DNA of 64,000 nucleotides from RZZS01 sp964491785. GTDB taxonomy: Bacteria > Pseudomonadota > Alphaproteobacteria > Micavibrionales > Micavibrionaceae. The DNA lies in NCBI GenBank assembly GCA_964491785.1, contig CAZBGS010000002.1:186001-250000 (forward strand), written 5' to 3'. Made by a program: the position numbers and the translations under genes. Positions 15,286 to 23,682 of this stretch are shown one piece after another. A model generated the notes under the pieces. The model was not told the origin of the DNA, searched no databases, and worked only from the letters and a program-made list of their open reading frames with translations. The stretch's first letter is position 1. Every line of letters begins with the position of its first letter.

Positions 15286-15894
15286 TCACTTGGTCAGATA
15301 CGACTTGTTTTTCTTTGTCATCAGCCCGCTGGCCGGCGACTCGTCCGGCACCCAGTCGGCATCGCTGAGTATCCAGTCCTCGACCGCTATCATGTGATGG
15401 CGCATTTCATTGCTTCTAACCACCACCACGAACAGGTTTCTTGATTCTCTAATAGTTTTTTTCGCTGTTTGAAGTGTGAGAACGACAGGGACTTCAAAAG
15501 CCCATTGATAGCGCCCGTTAACGATGCCTGCGTAAATGAATTTCGGCTGATCGATCGGGGCTGAAAGTATCGTCATTTTTGAATCTTCAATAAGCCGCAA
15601 CAGGCCTGAAGTATCCATGTCCTCGTAAAATTTTTTGTATCCTTCATTGGTAAAGTTCTTCTTTGCCACGTTCAGGCTGATATCGATATTTGTGAAATTG
15701 ATGGACATAACATCAAGCGCAAGATTGGAAACCCAGCCGCCGACATATTTTCGATTATAATAAGGGTGATCGAGCGGAACGTCTTCCTTTAATTCGCCAT
15801 AACCTATCTTCTGGCACAGACCCGCCCCCGGCACCCCTATCAGAACCGACAACAAAAAGAACAATGAAAGAAACAGACGAAAAGACAAAGGCAT
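15286..15894 (-). CDS. IcmL/DotI-like protein, secreted
   Basis: After a signal peptide (LFLSLFFLLSVLIGVPGAGLC) this 202-residue protein shows the pattern of the DotI/IcmL domain of type IVB secretion systems: WVSNLALDVMSINFTN, then FTNEGYKKFYEDMDTSGLL, GRYQWAFEVPVVLTLQ and a closing WIL. IcmL/DotI proteins belong to the inner-membrane complex and resemble VirB8. Here the N-terminus is a cleavable signal rather than a membrane anchor, and no other Dot/Icm gene is visible apart from a lipoprotein just upstream. I chose the ATG at 15894 because AAAGGG lies eight bases before it. Function may be envelope-related rather than secretion. Confidence 0.62.
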   Translation of the reverse strand: MPLSFRLFLSLFFLLSVLIGVPGAGLCQKIGYGELKEDVPLDHPYYNRKYVGGWVSNLALDVMSINFTNIDISLNVAKKNFTNEGYKKFYEDMDTSGLLRLIEDSKMTILSAPIDQPKFIYAGIVNGRYQWAFEVPVVLTLQTAKKTIRESRNLFVVVVRSNEMRHHMIAVEDWILSDADWVPDESPASGLMTKKNKSYLTK

Positions 15895-16019
15895 ACCCTT
15901 TAGCTGCATATGTCTAATTGTATGCGAAATATCTTTAATGTGATAGTTTTTTGCCCGCCCGCATGTCAGCGAATTCAAACAGTCGTCATCCACGCAGTGC
16001 GCGCAATGACGGAAATGAT

Positions 16020-16337
16020 TTATTTTTTCTGCATTGCCCTGAACATTTCCTCGGCTTCTTTGGGAAATTCCTTGACCGGCTCGGGCTCGACGGCTTCCGG
16101 CTCGGGGGCTTCGGGTTCCTGCGGAAGCTCAATTTCGGAAAGGACGGGGCCTTTTTCGGGCATCAGGTTTGCGCGCACATAGGTTACGCCGCTACCGGCC
16201 GTACGTTCATTTCCGTAAGGGAAGCCGCGGTAGAGGGTCATTTGGTAATCCTCGCCGCAACCGGCCAGAAACAAAGCTCCGGTCGCTGCCGCCGATATCA
16301 TCAAGCTGCCAAAAAGGTTTTTATTATTCATGGACAT
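16020..16337 (-). CDS. Small lipoprotein with Pro/Glu-rich tail
   Basis: This 105-residue protein has a signal peptide ending in a lipobox (ALFLAGC), so it should be lipidated at that cysteine. Residues 30-65 form a short conserved-looking domain (MTLYRGFPYGNERTAGSG). The rest is an acidic, proline-rich stretch (PEAPEPEAVEPEPV) and a final amphipathic helix. It lies upstream of, and in the same direction as, the IcmL-like gene, with a 125-base gap, so they may act together. No family recognised. Confidence 0.65.
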   Translation of the reverse strand: MSMNNKNLFGSLMISAAATGALFLAGCGEDYQMTLYRGFPYGNERTAGSGVTYVRANLMPEKGPVLSEIELPQEPEAPEPEAVEPEPVKEFPKEAEEMFRAMQKK

Positions 16338-16527
16338 CACCGGTTTCGGTTTGGAACAAAACAGACATAGTAATGACAGAATACGCGCAGGCTGGCCGAT
16401 TGACAATGGCCGCCTTGATACATCTAAAAAAATTTTTTGTTTTTCCCCAGAATTAACGAGACTCTTTCAGAACTTTTTTCGCCTGTAACCGTTTACTGGC
16501 CGTAGAACCATACTGGAGAAATATCAA

Positions 16528-16938
16528 ATGACCGGAACCCTGTTAAGAGCTACGGCGCTGGCTGCCCTGTTATATTTTGCCAATGCAGATTCGGTAAAAG
16601 CCGGAGACAATCCGTCAACCTGGTCTTCGCCCGGACAACAACAGCAAATGCAAACCGTCCTTTCCGACCAGAAGCTGGATGCATATGCAGACGCGGCGAT
16701 CAAGGTCGCCAAAATCAGTTTGCGCGTTTCACCCGAGATCCGGGCAGCCGACAATGAAGAACAGAGGAAGGATATTTTCCTGCGGATGCAGGAGGAAATG
16801 GTTGAAGCAGTTCATAACACGGAAGGAATTACAGTACAGGAATATAACGAGATAAGCCTTATGGCGAGTCAGGATTCAGGACTTGCCGATGATTTACGTT
16901 CAAGGTTCGAGGATTTGCAGCAAAGTCGGCTTCAGTAA
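16528..16938 (+). CDS. DUF4168-like secreted protein
   Basis: This 136-residue protein has a signal peptide (LLRATALAALLYFANADSVKA) and a helical domain with KLDAYADAAIKVAKI, a central acidic stretch (EEQRKDIFLRMQEEMVEAV), and the EYNEISLMASQDSGLADDL ending. This order matches DUF4168, a domain of unknown function in exported proteins. No catalytic residues are apparent. It probably folds as a small helical bundle in the periplasm. Confidence 0.7.
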   Translation: MTGTLLRATALAALLYFANADSVKAGDNPSTWSSPGQQQQMQTVLSDQKLDAYADAAIKVAKISLRVSPEIRAADNEEQRKDIFLRMQEEMVEAVHNTEGITVQEYNEISLMASQDSGLADDLRSRFEDLQQSRLQ

Positions 16939-17053
16939 CCTTGACCTTAAACAGAACAGTTTAAAAAGTTCCCTGGAATGGCTAATTTTCGGGGAACTTT
17001 GGCGTGCCTTGAGTTGTTGGATCTTTCCCAAAAAGATTGCAAGGGAGGAGAAA

Positions 17054-17434
17054 ATGACTATGGCAGTTCCATTCTGGTATCTGGCTCTGGTTTTGCTGGC
17101 GATTTTGCTAATGGCAGGCTCGGCATCCCTTTTGATTTCCTCAAAAATAGAAAAATCCGGAAGCGCCGCGAAGTATGGACGTTATGCGGCATGGTTTGTT
17201 TCGTTACTTGCAATACCGGTAGTTTTAACAGGCTTCGCCTTGGGGCTGAATGTTAAGGAAGAAGGCGGCTCGATGTTTCAGTGGGTGCTGCTCTCTTCGG
17301 TGGTGTTCTGGTTTTTGTCGCTCTGGTCTGTAAGTGATGCGCGGGAGAGAAAACTGCCCGACGATGCTTTCACGGTAATCACGGTCGCGGCTCTTCTGGC
17401 TGTTATTTTCACAGCTTATAAAAGCATTACATAA
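17054..17434 (+). CDS. Four-helix membrane protein, unknown function
   Basis: This 126-residue protein has four hydrophobic helices and a short cytoplasmic loop with charged residues (SDARERKLPDD). The ATG at 17054 is fixed by a strong GGGAGGAG site; in-frame codons further upstream are not needed. No family is recognised. The compact four-helix layout is common to many small inner-membrane proteins. Confidence 0.65.
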   Translation: MTMAVPFWYLALVLLAILLMAGSASLLISSKIEKSGSAAKYGRYAAWFVSLLAIPVVLTGFALGLNVKEEGGSMFQWVLLSSVVFWFLSLWSVSDARERKLPDDAFTVITVAALLAVIFTAYKSIT

Positions 17435-17438
17435 CTGG

Positions 17439-17468
17439 TTGACATCGTCATTCTTAAAACGCTAGTCT
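17439..17468 (+). promoter_or_regulatory. Promoter with consensus -35 before the 69-residue gene
   Basis: TTGACA at 17439-17444 is a perfect -35 box; TAGTCT at 17463-17468 is a weak -10 box at 18-base spacing. It lies 45 bases upstream of the ATG at 17513. Confidence 0.45.
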
Positions 17469-17512
17469 GCCATGCATAAGAAGCATGATGATTAAGAGGG
17501 AGTGTTAGCGTG

Positions 17513-17722
17513 ATGAACGATTCAATTCGTACTGCTTTCTATGAACGGGCGACTTTCAAAATCGACCAGATGAATCAGAAGCCATACATATCAGGTGTTT
17601 TGCTTGATCATGAGGGTTATGTACTTTATTCGTCGTCAATGGGGATTCACGAGTCGAAAATGGATGCGGCCCGTCAGCTTTGCGCCGGAAATAGAGAATT
17701 CATCGATTATTTTGATTTCTGA
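17513..17722 (+). CDS. Small protein of unknown function (69 residues)
   Basis: This small soluble protein has a GVLLDHEGYVLYSS segment reminiscent of one strand pair of a larger fold, but no family can be named. The ATG at 17513 follows GAGGGAG, with a consensus -35 promoter further upstream, which supports it being a real gene. Its last 16 bases overlap the 3' end of convergent rlmJ. Confidence 0.6.
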   Translation: MNDSIRTAFYERATFKIDQMNQKPYISGVLLDHEGYVLYSSSMGIHESKMDAARQLCAGNREFIDYFDF

Positions 17723-18465
17723 ACCGAAGGCGGGGCAATACTGACAAGCCCGCAGCCGTACATGCCGCGGCCATGATCCGGATCAGACCAGGCGGTCTCT
17801 ATCCTGTCCGCATGCGGGCACAGCATTTTTATGCTTTCGAGCATTGCGTGATGATAGCCCGCGGGCAGCAAGGGGTACCATATCATAGCCCTGGCCTCGC
17901 CCCAGCGTCCGAGCAATCTTCTAAGGAATTTAACCACTTGCGAGTATTCGGTCTTGACCTCATAGCTTGGATCGACGAAGACGAAGCCGCTGTTTCTCGG
18001 CGGGGGGACAAGCGCAAGGATGCCCTCATAGCCATCGGCCTTTACCGGGCGCGCCCGGCGGTCGCCGGAGACATTTTTGGCGAGAGCGGTGTATTCCTGG
18101 GGATGAAGTTCAAAGAGATGCATTCTGTCCTGCGAGCGTAGTACGTTTGCGGCGACCAGCGGGGAGCCTGGATAGAGCGGGACTTTTCCGCCCTCGTTGA
18201 GGCGGGCTATCAGGCTGACATATTCGGGGCAGAGGGAGTCCAGCGCCGCTCTGTCTTCGGCGACGGCCAGCCATCCTTCGCGCGCCTCGCCGGTCTTCAG
18301 GGCTTCGGGCGAATCCAGCCGGTAAAGGCCGCGACCGGAGTGGCTTTCATAATAATGAACCGCCCTGCCCCGGCGGCAGAGATCTTTCAAAGCCTCACAC
18401 AACGCATTGTGCTTGAAGACATCGGCGCGGTTTCCGGCATGGTATATGTGCTGGTAGGACAACAT
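17707..18465 (-). CDS. rlmJ: 23S rRNA (adenine-2030-N6)-methyltransferase
   Basis: RlmJ methylates A2030 of 23S rRNA using SAM. The signature opening MLSYQHIYHAGNRADVFKH fixes the start at 18465. The ESHSGRGLY segment and FVDPSYE follow; in E. coli the latter is DPPYE. The change from DPPY to DPSY is at the catalytic motif and is worth noting, though P-to-S may be tolerated. At 252 residues it is a little shorter than E. coli RlmJ (about 280). It is monocistronic by appearance. Confidence 0.9.
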   Translation of the reverse strand: MLSYQHIYHAGNRADVFKHNALCEALKDLCRRGRAVHYYESHSGRGLYRLDSPEALKTGEAREGWLAVAEDRAALDSLCPEYVSLIARLNEGGKVPLYPGSPLVAANVLRSQDRMHLFELHPQEYTALAKNVSGDRRARPVKADGYEGILALVPPPRNSGFVFVDPSYEVKTEYSQVVKFLRRLLGRWGEARAMIWYPLLPAGYHHAMLESIKMLCPHADRIETAWSDPDHGRGMYGCGLVSIAPPSVQKSK

Positions 18466-18541
18466 GGCCAGACGAATATAATCAATCGAAGATAAATAGT
18501 CACCTTCATCCCTGCCCCCCAAAGATGGTCTGGAAAGAGAG

Positions 18542-18570
18542 AAAAAAACAGGCGGGTAACCCCGCCTGCG
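18542..18570 (-). terminator. Intrinsic terminator of the outer-membrane barrel gene
   Basis: The stem GCAGGCGGGG/CCCGCCTG lies at about 18549-18570 and is followed on the minus strand by a run of T (18548-18542). It lies about 40 bases after the stop of the gene at 18607. Confidence 0.8.
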
Positions 18571-18606
18571 TCAGTCTAGCTTCTCACGTTTGTGGTGGGG
18601 GAAACT

Positions 18607-19380
18607 CTAAAAGCGGAACACTGCTCCAAGCTTGATGTTGTTCTCGTGGCCGTCGAACCTTCTGTCGCCTATATGCTCGTCGGTGTAGTTGATATAGGTG
18701 TATTCCATGCGGAGCTTGACCGGGGTCTGGGTGTTGAACTCGGCACCGGCGCCAAGCACCAGGCCGTTAATGTATTCGTCCGATCCTTCAGATTCGAAAT
18801 CCGCGCGGCTGAAGCCGACGATGCCGTAACCCAGGGCGTCCTGATGCATGACAAGGCCAGGCCGGAGAGTAACCATCCAGCTCTGGTTCTTCTCGAAGGA
18901 CGCCGGGCCGAAGTTGCCGTCGATGCCCGACCAGTTATACGCGACCTCAAGTCCCGCATAGCCGCCGAGCCAGGCGAAGTTGTGAGCGAACCCGATACCT
19001 GCCAGGAGGCTTGTTTCAAAGCCTTCCATTCCCAGATCGCCGCCTATGCTTCCGGGGATCAGCACATCGTAACTACCCATGGCAAATCCGATGGAGCCGC
19101 CCACATACGGGCCGGTGAAATCGGTAGAGGGCCTGCCTGTCTGCATCCTGCCTGCGGCAGGTTCGATAGCTGCCGGTCTTGCAGGTTCGCGCTGAGTCAG
19201 AGGCCTTGTCGCGGGAGCGGGTCTGGTCTGGGCCAGGGTATCGGTTCTCGGCTCGGAGCGTTCCAGACCGCCCATCAGCCGGGAGGTGGTGTCGCCCTTG
19301 TCGTATCCTTGCGCTTTTGCGCCGTCCGCCATGCCGGTCAAAGCCACCGCGGCAACGCCAAGCCATAAAAGTCTTTTCAT
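18607..19380 (-). CDS. Outer-membrane beta-barrel (porin/opacity type)
   Basis: A signal peptide (MKRLLWLGVAAVALTGMADGAKA) precedes a linker of about 60 residues rich in Arg, Pro and Thr. An eight-strand-like barrel then begins at FTGPYVGGSIGFAMG, with alternating patterns and the terminal phenylalanine (GAVFRF) typical of BAM-dependent insertion. The 257-residue length fits small OmpA-like or Omp25-like barrels of alphaproteobacteria. A strong GGAGG site precedes the ATG. It is probably a surface or stability porin; no specific ligand can be inferred. Confidence 0.82.
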   Translation of the reverse strand: MKRLLWLGVAAVALTGMADGAKAQGYDKGDTTSRLMGGLERSEPRTDTLAQTRPAPATRPLTQREPARPAAIEPAAGRMQTGRPSTDFTGPYVGGSIGFAMGSYDVLIPGSIGGDLGMEGFETSLLAGIGFAHNFAWLGGYAGLEVAYNWSGIDGNFGPASFEKNQSWMVTLRPGLVMHQDALGYGIVGFSRADFESEGSDEYINGLVLGAGAEFNTQTPVKLRMEYTYINYTDEHIGDRRFDGHENNIKLGAVFRF

Positions 19381-19496
19381 TCTTACCTCCAGAAAAGTGT
19401 CTGCTTAAGTTACTGGCCGCGCCGTCCTACTTCTGAGGAGAGAAAAGGTTTCATTTACAATGTCATTTTTTTGCACGCCGCTTCTCCGGGCCGCGG

Positions 19497-20129
19497 TTAC
19501 ATGTAACTGAACCAGCCGCTTTCGTTGACGGAGTATACGGGCTGGTAATTTTTCATTTCGTTGAATCCCGTTATCTTCCGGGTTCGATTATCAAGGACGA
19601 GCATGCCTTCCTTCCCGCCGTCCACAAACAGCACCGCATGGCTTCTGCCGTTGCTTCTATCACTTACAACGGCGATCTTCATGCTCTCACCGGGAACGCC
19701 GAGGCTTCGCAGCGCAAAATATTTGGCTATGGCGAAATCCTCGCAGTCCCCGCCGAAAAGCAGCAATTCGTCCGGAAGCGCCCAGTAATCGTTGCGGGAA
19801 TAGTTTAGCCGGTCATTCCGGTAAGGAAACGCGTTGAAATAGTCATTCACCCTTTCAAGAACCATGCGTAGGGGCGCGCCGGAAAGACCGGCCAGTTCCC
19901 GGTTCAGGCTGATTTCAAGAGCGGATACCCCCTCCCCTCTCAGCACCCGGTCTTTCAGGTCATTCCATTTCACGAGACCGGAATTGTCGTGATGATAAAT
20001 TTCCCTGTAAATGTTTGAAGAACGCCTGATCGTGGCGGCATCCGGTTCAATTTGGCCGCCGACGCCCGGGGAATTGCTGCAAGAAACAAGATTTATCAGC
20101 AACAGGAACAAGGCTGTTTTATTTTTCAT
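19497..20129 (-). CDS. Transglutaminase-like cysteine protease lipoprotein (LapG-like)
   Basis: This 210-residue protein belongs to the bacterial transglutaminase-like cysteine proteinases. The triad is visible: Cys in GGDCEDFAIAKY, His in GRSHAVLFVD and Asp in LVLDNR. LapG-type members cleave the N-terminal retention module of giant surface adhesins in the periplasm, under LapD and c-di-GMP control. Here the N-terminus ends in a lipobox-like LINLVSC, so the enzyme may be tethered to a membrane rather than free. No LapD or adhesin gene is in the window. The stand-alone location leaves the substrate unknown. Confidence 0.82.
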   Translation of the reverse strand: MKNKTALFLLLINLVSCSNSPGVGGQIEPDAATIRRSSNIYREIYHHDNSGLVKWNDLKDRVLRGEGVSALEISLNRELAGLSGAPLRMVLERVNDYFNAFPYRNDRLNYSRNDYWALPDELLLFGGDCEDFAIAKYFALRSLGVPGESMKIAVVSDRSNGRSHAVLFVDGGKEGMLVLDNRTRKITGFNEMKNYQPVYSVNESGWFSYM

Positions 20130-20189
20130 CGGCTGCCGCCCTTAAATTCCATACCGGGCGGCAACGATCCGAAGCTGTAAGCGGTTCCC

Positions 20190-20220
20190 AAAAAAAACGG
20201 CCCCTTAAAACAAGGGGCCG
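20190..20220 (-). terminator. Strong intrinsic terminator of the 48-residue gene
   Basis: Nine-base arms CGGCCCCTT/AAGGGGCCG (20198-20220) are followed on the minus strand by eight T (20197-20190). It lies about 30 bases after the stop at 20252. Confidence 0.88.
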
Positions 20221-20251
20221 CTTGAAAAATTCGGTTATGACTTAATCTGTC

Positions 20252-20398
20252 TTACATATCGAAATGCGGTTCATCCGGTTTTAACGGCATGGGAAGAGGA
20301 AGTTCCAATGGTATTCCATACTCGTTTCTTTCTTCCTGCCGATGTCTGTCCCATTCAATGATATGAGGAGGCATCCCGGTGAAATCTGTTTTTTTCAT
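20252..20398 (-). CDS. 48-residue protein of unknown function
   Basis: This short frame begins MKKTDFTGMPPHIIEWDRHR and ends LKPDEPHFDM. A GGAGGG ribosome binding site lies seven bases before the ATG, and a strong terminator follows the stop, so it has its own expression signals. The protein is soluble, rich in Pro, Glu and His, with a WDRHRQEERNEYG charged core. No family is recognised. It could be a small regulator or binding peptide; this is inference only. Confidence 0.62.
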   Translation of the reverse strand: MKKTDFTGMPPHIIEWDRHRQEERNEYGIPLELPLPMPLKPDEPHFDM

Positions 20399-20512
20399 TG
20401 CCACCCTCCATTTGTATCAGAAGTTACAAATTTGTTACTGTATGTTACATAATTTAAACCTCTCTGCTACAATTTCCAAATTTTGAGCTGTGCTATAATG
20501 TCGCAGGCATTT

Positions 20513-20944
20513 TTATCTGGAAGCCAGTCTGGTTTGAGCAGGGAAAACCATTGCAAATCCTCCGGATACAGGACACTTGTCGCGGCAATCCAGAAGCGAT
20601 CCCGGTATCAGGTGGATATATTCACCCTTGCGGCGGATATTGATCCGGCATACTTCGCCACTGTCGCTATAGACCCATTGTTGCCAGCGCTGATGCGAGA
20701 GTTCCGCTTCTCCGCTAAGAACGCAGTCCATGGAAGTCCTGCTTATCCTGGCTTTGAATTTCAGCCTGCCATCACCGGTTTCTTCAAGTTCCAGACGGCC
20801 GGTTTGCTCGCCGCTTACAGGGTCGAAGCTAAAATATGTTCCGGTGTATTGCGGTATGTTCTGGGCTCTGGTTCCTTCAGCAGGCGCGGCGTTGGCGGCG
20901 GGCACTGAAAAAGACAGCAGCAGCAGCGCGATTATTTTGTACAT
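20513..20944 (-). CDS. Secreted four-cysteine protein, unknown function
   Basis: This 143-residue protein has a clear signal peptide (MYKIIALLLLSFSVPAANA). The mature part is rich in beta strands, with YTGTYFSFDP, GRLELEETGDGRLKFKARIS and four cysteines (DCVL, EVCRI, LDCRDKC) that probably form two disulfides. The layout resembles small periplasmic beta-barrel inhibitors, but there is no motif that allows a name. It is divergent from uvrB. Confidence 0.65.
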   Translation of the reverse strand: MYKIIALLLLSFSVPAANAAPAEGTRAQNIPQYTGTYFSFDPVSGEQTGRLELEETGDGRLKFKARISRTSMDCVLSGEAELSHQRWQQWVYSDSGEVCRINIRRKGEYIHLIPGSLLDCRDKCPVSGGFAMVFPAQTRLASR

Positions 20945-21097
20945 AACGTAATCCTTTCGTATTACATAAGGCTTTCCACAATGAGAAACGCCTCTAACGG
21001 CAAAAGGTTCACTGTCGAAGTTTCAGCGCTTTGACAAATCCAGGCTGCAAGAGGTAATGGTTTGCTGTCATCATGGTTTTAAAAGGGCCGGAGGTTT

Positions 21098-23194
21098 ATG
21101 ACTGATAGCGGTATTGGCAATTCTGAACGTAATTCCGGGATAGTGCCCGGACTGCCAGATTCCGATATCAGCAGGCCGCTGAAGATTCACAGCGACTTCA
21201 GGCCCGCGGGCGACCAGCCTGCGGCTATCCGGCAGCTTGTGGACGGGGTCAGTGACGGGCTTTCGGATCAGGTGTTGCTGGGCGTCACCGGGTCGGGGAA
21301 GACTTTCACCATGGCGCATGTGATCGAGCAGTTACAGCGCCCGGCGATCATCATGGCGCCGAACAAGACGCTGGCCGCGCAGCTTTACGGCGAGATGAAA
21401 AGTTTCTTTCCGGAGAACGCGGTCGAGTATTTCGTATCCTATTACGACTACTATCAGCCGGAAGCCTATGTGCCTTCCCGCGATCTGTTTATCGAGAAGG
21501 ATTCCTCGATAAACGAGCAGATAGACCGGATGCGCCACGCTGCGACGCGGGCGCTGTTCGAGCGCAGGGACTGCATCATCGTCGCCTCGGTCTCGTGCAT
21601 CTACGGTCTCGGCTCGAAGGAAGATTACATGGCGATGCGCACCGATATCAGACGCGGCGAGAGCATGGATCGCGAGGAGCTGATCCGCATGCTGGTGACC
21701 CTGCAATACCGGCGCAACGACATCGCTTTCGAGCGCGGGGCGTTCCGGGTGCGGGGGGATACGATCGAGCTGTTCCCGACCCATATGGAAGACCGGGCGT
21801 GGCGCTTTTCGCTGTTCGGCGACGAGCTGGAGAGGATCACTGAATTCGACCCGCTCACGGGGCGGAAATTCGCCGATCTTGCGGGGGTGCGGATCTATGC
21901 GAATTCGCATTATATCACTCCGGGGCCGACGATGGCGCAGGCTGTAGAGCAGATCAAGGAAGATCTCAAATGGCGGATCAAGGCGTTCGAGCAGGCAGGA
22001 AAACTGCTGGAAGCGCAGCGGCTGGAGCAGCGCACGCAGTTTGACATAGAGATGCTGGCGGCAACCGGCGCCTGCCCCGGCATCGAGAATTATTCCCGCT
22101 ATCTTACCGGGCGGGCGACGGGGGAGCCGCCGCCGACGCTGATCGAATATCTTCCCGAAGACGCGATCATGTTTCTCGACGAGAGCCATGTGATGGTGCC
22201 GCAGCTCCGGGCGATGTACAACGGCGACTACAAGCGCAAGTCGACGCTGGTGGAGTACGGATTCCGGCTTCCGGCGGCGCTCGACAACCGGCCTTTGAAG
22301 TTCGAGGAGTGGAACGCCCTAAGGCCGCAGACGATCTTCGTTTCCGCGACCCCGGGGGAATGGGAGCTGGAGCGCGCCGGGGGGGTATATGCCGAGCAGG
22401 TGGTTCGCCCGACCGGGTTAACTGATCCGCCTATAGAAGTCCGCCCCACCGAGCATCAGGTCGACGACCTGATGAGCGAATGCCGCAAGGTGATGGAAAA
22501 AGGCGGGCGCGTACTGGTGACGACGCTAACCAAGAAAATGGCCGAGGCCCTTACCGATTACCTCAATGAAAACGGGCTTAAAGTTCATTACATGCACAGC
22601 GATGTCGATACGCTGGAGCGCATTGAGATTATTCAGGAACTGCGGCGGGGCGATGTTGACGTGCTGGTCGGGATCAACCTGCTTCGTGAAGGTCTTGATA
22701 TTCCTGAATGCCAGCTTGTGGCGATACTGGACGCCGACAAGGAGGGGTTTTTGCGCTCGCGCACTTCTTTGATTCAGACATCGGGCCGGGCCGCCCGCAA
22801 TGTCGAGAGAAAGGTAATTTTCTACGCCGACCGCGTGACAGGGAGCATGAGCGAAGCGATGGAGGAAATGTCCCGCCGCCGCGAAAGACAGATAATCTAC
22901 AACCGTGAAAACGGCATAACCCCGGAGAGCATCAAAAAGAACCTCTCGGAAGTCCTCTCCAGCGTCTACGAACGCGGCGACCACGTGGCCCTTGGCATGC
23001 ACGACCGCGCCCAGGAAGCCCTCCTCCGCGACCTCGGCGACAAGGCAGGCAACCCGGCAGCCATGCGCAAACATATCGAAGCTTTACGCAAGCAAATGCT
23101 AAGACACGCCGAAAATCTGGAATTTGAAGAAGCGGCAAAACTGCGGGATGAAATCAGGCAGCTTGAGGAGATGGATTTGGGAATCCCGACCTAA
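21098..23194 (+). CDS. uvrB: Excinuclease ABC subunit B
   Basis: UvrB verifies and holds DNA damage during nucleotide excision repair, between UvrA and UvrC. Visible features are Walker A GVTGSGKT, the YYDYYQPEAYVP beta-hairpin that inserts between strands, DESH (motif II) in FLDESHVMVPQL, the helicase C-domain LREGLDIPE and QTSGRAARN, and the C-terminal UVR domain (LEFEEAAKLRDEI) that contacts UvrC. At 698 residues it is the usual size. GGAGG precedes the ATG at 21098. It appears monocistronic. Confidence 0.97.
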   Translation: MTDSGIGNSERNSGIVPGLPDSDISRPLKIHSDFRPAGDQPAAIRQLVDGVSDGLSDQVLLGVTGSGKTFTMAHVIEQLQRPAIIMAPNKTLAAQLYGEMKSFFPENAVEYFVSYYDYYQPEAYVPSRDLFIEKDSSINEQIDRMRHAATRALFERRDCIIVASVSCIYGLGSKEDYMAMRTDIRRGESMDREELIRMLVTLQYRRNDIAFERGAFRVRGDTIELFPTHMEDRAWRFSLFGDELERITEFDPLTGRKFADLAGVRIYANSHYITPGPTMAQAVEQIKEDLKWRIKAFEQAGKLLEAQRLEQRTQFDIEMLAATGACPGIENYSRYLTGRATGEPPPTLIEYLPEDAIMFLDESHVMVPQLRAMYNGDYKRKSTLVEYGFRLPAALDNRPLKFEEWNALRPQTIFVSATPGEWELERAGGVYAEQVVRPTGLTDPPIEVRPTEHQVDDLMSECRKVMEKGGRVLVTTLTKKMAEALTDYLNENGLKVHYMHSDVDTLERIEIIQELRRGDVDVLVGINLLREGLDIPECQLVAILDADKEGFLRSRTSLIQTSGRAARNVERKVIFYADRVTGSMSEAMEEMSRRRERQIIYNRENGITPESIKKNLSEVLSSVYERGDHVALGMHDRAQEALLRDLGDKAGNPAAMRKHIEALRKQMLRHAENLEFEEAAKLRDEIRQLEEMDLGIPT

Positions 23195-23682
23195 CCGTCA
23201 TCACTGGCAAGTGAGGCAAAGCCAAAAGCCGATCCGGGATAAGGCACAACATGCCGGTGCGCAAGCACCCGCTTCAATTTTTTTCACCACCAGGATACAA
23301 AGAGCCACAAGTTCCCTCACCCATCATCGCGAGGCCGCAAAGTGGCCGTAGCGATCCAGCATACTGCAAGATGGATTGCCGCGCGGAATTTCACTTTTTC
23401 TTGCAATGACAATGAAAAACGTCATCCGGACAAGCGACACGATAGTGGAGCGCTGTTACGGGATCCGGCACAACACTTGTATCTTCCGCAAGGGACATAC
23501 GCCGGAATAACTTTCACCGCAGAGACAAAGAGAAAGCAAAATTCTTTTTTTACCCTATCCCCTGTGGGGAGAGGTGAGGGTGAGGGGCACATATTATCGC
23601 GAAGCCATCACCACCAGCCACCCCGGCGAAGGCCGGGGTATGGCCAAGTATTAATACAAAGCTGTAAATCAATAAGCAGTAA
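23195..23682. other. Non-coding stretch with several short palindromic repeats
   Basis: I see no credible gene in these 488 bases. They hold remnants of dispersed repeats: GCGAGGCCGCAAAGTGGCC near 23328, a degenerate CCCTATCCCC/GGGGAGAGG hairpin near 23552-23580, and a perfect ACCCCGGC/GCCGGGGT palindrome at 23620. Such stretches mark the edge of accessory DNA here. Confidence 0.6.
23620..23639. repeat. Palindrome ACCCCGGC-GAAG-GCCGGGGT, left copy
   Basis: Perfect 8-base arms around GAAG. An inverted copy with the complementary loop CTTC lies at 24863-24882, on the other side of the CIRCE-controlled gene. The shared core including flanks is about 25 bases. Confidence 0.8.

Noticed and set aside
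21332..22189. A 285-codon frame on the minus strand
   Set aside because: Antisense to uvrB with no motif.
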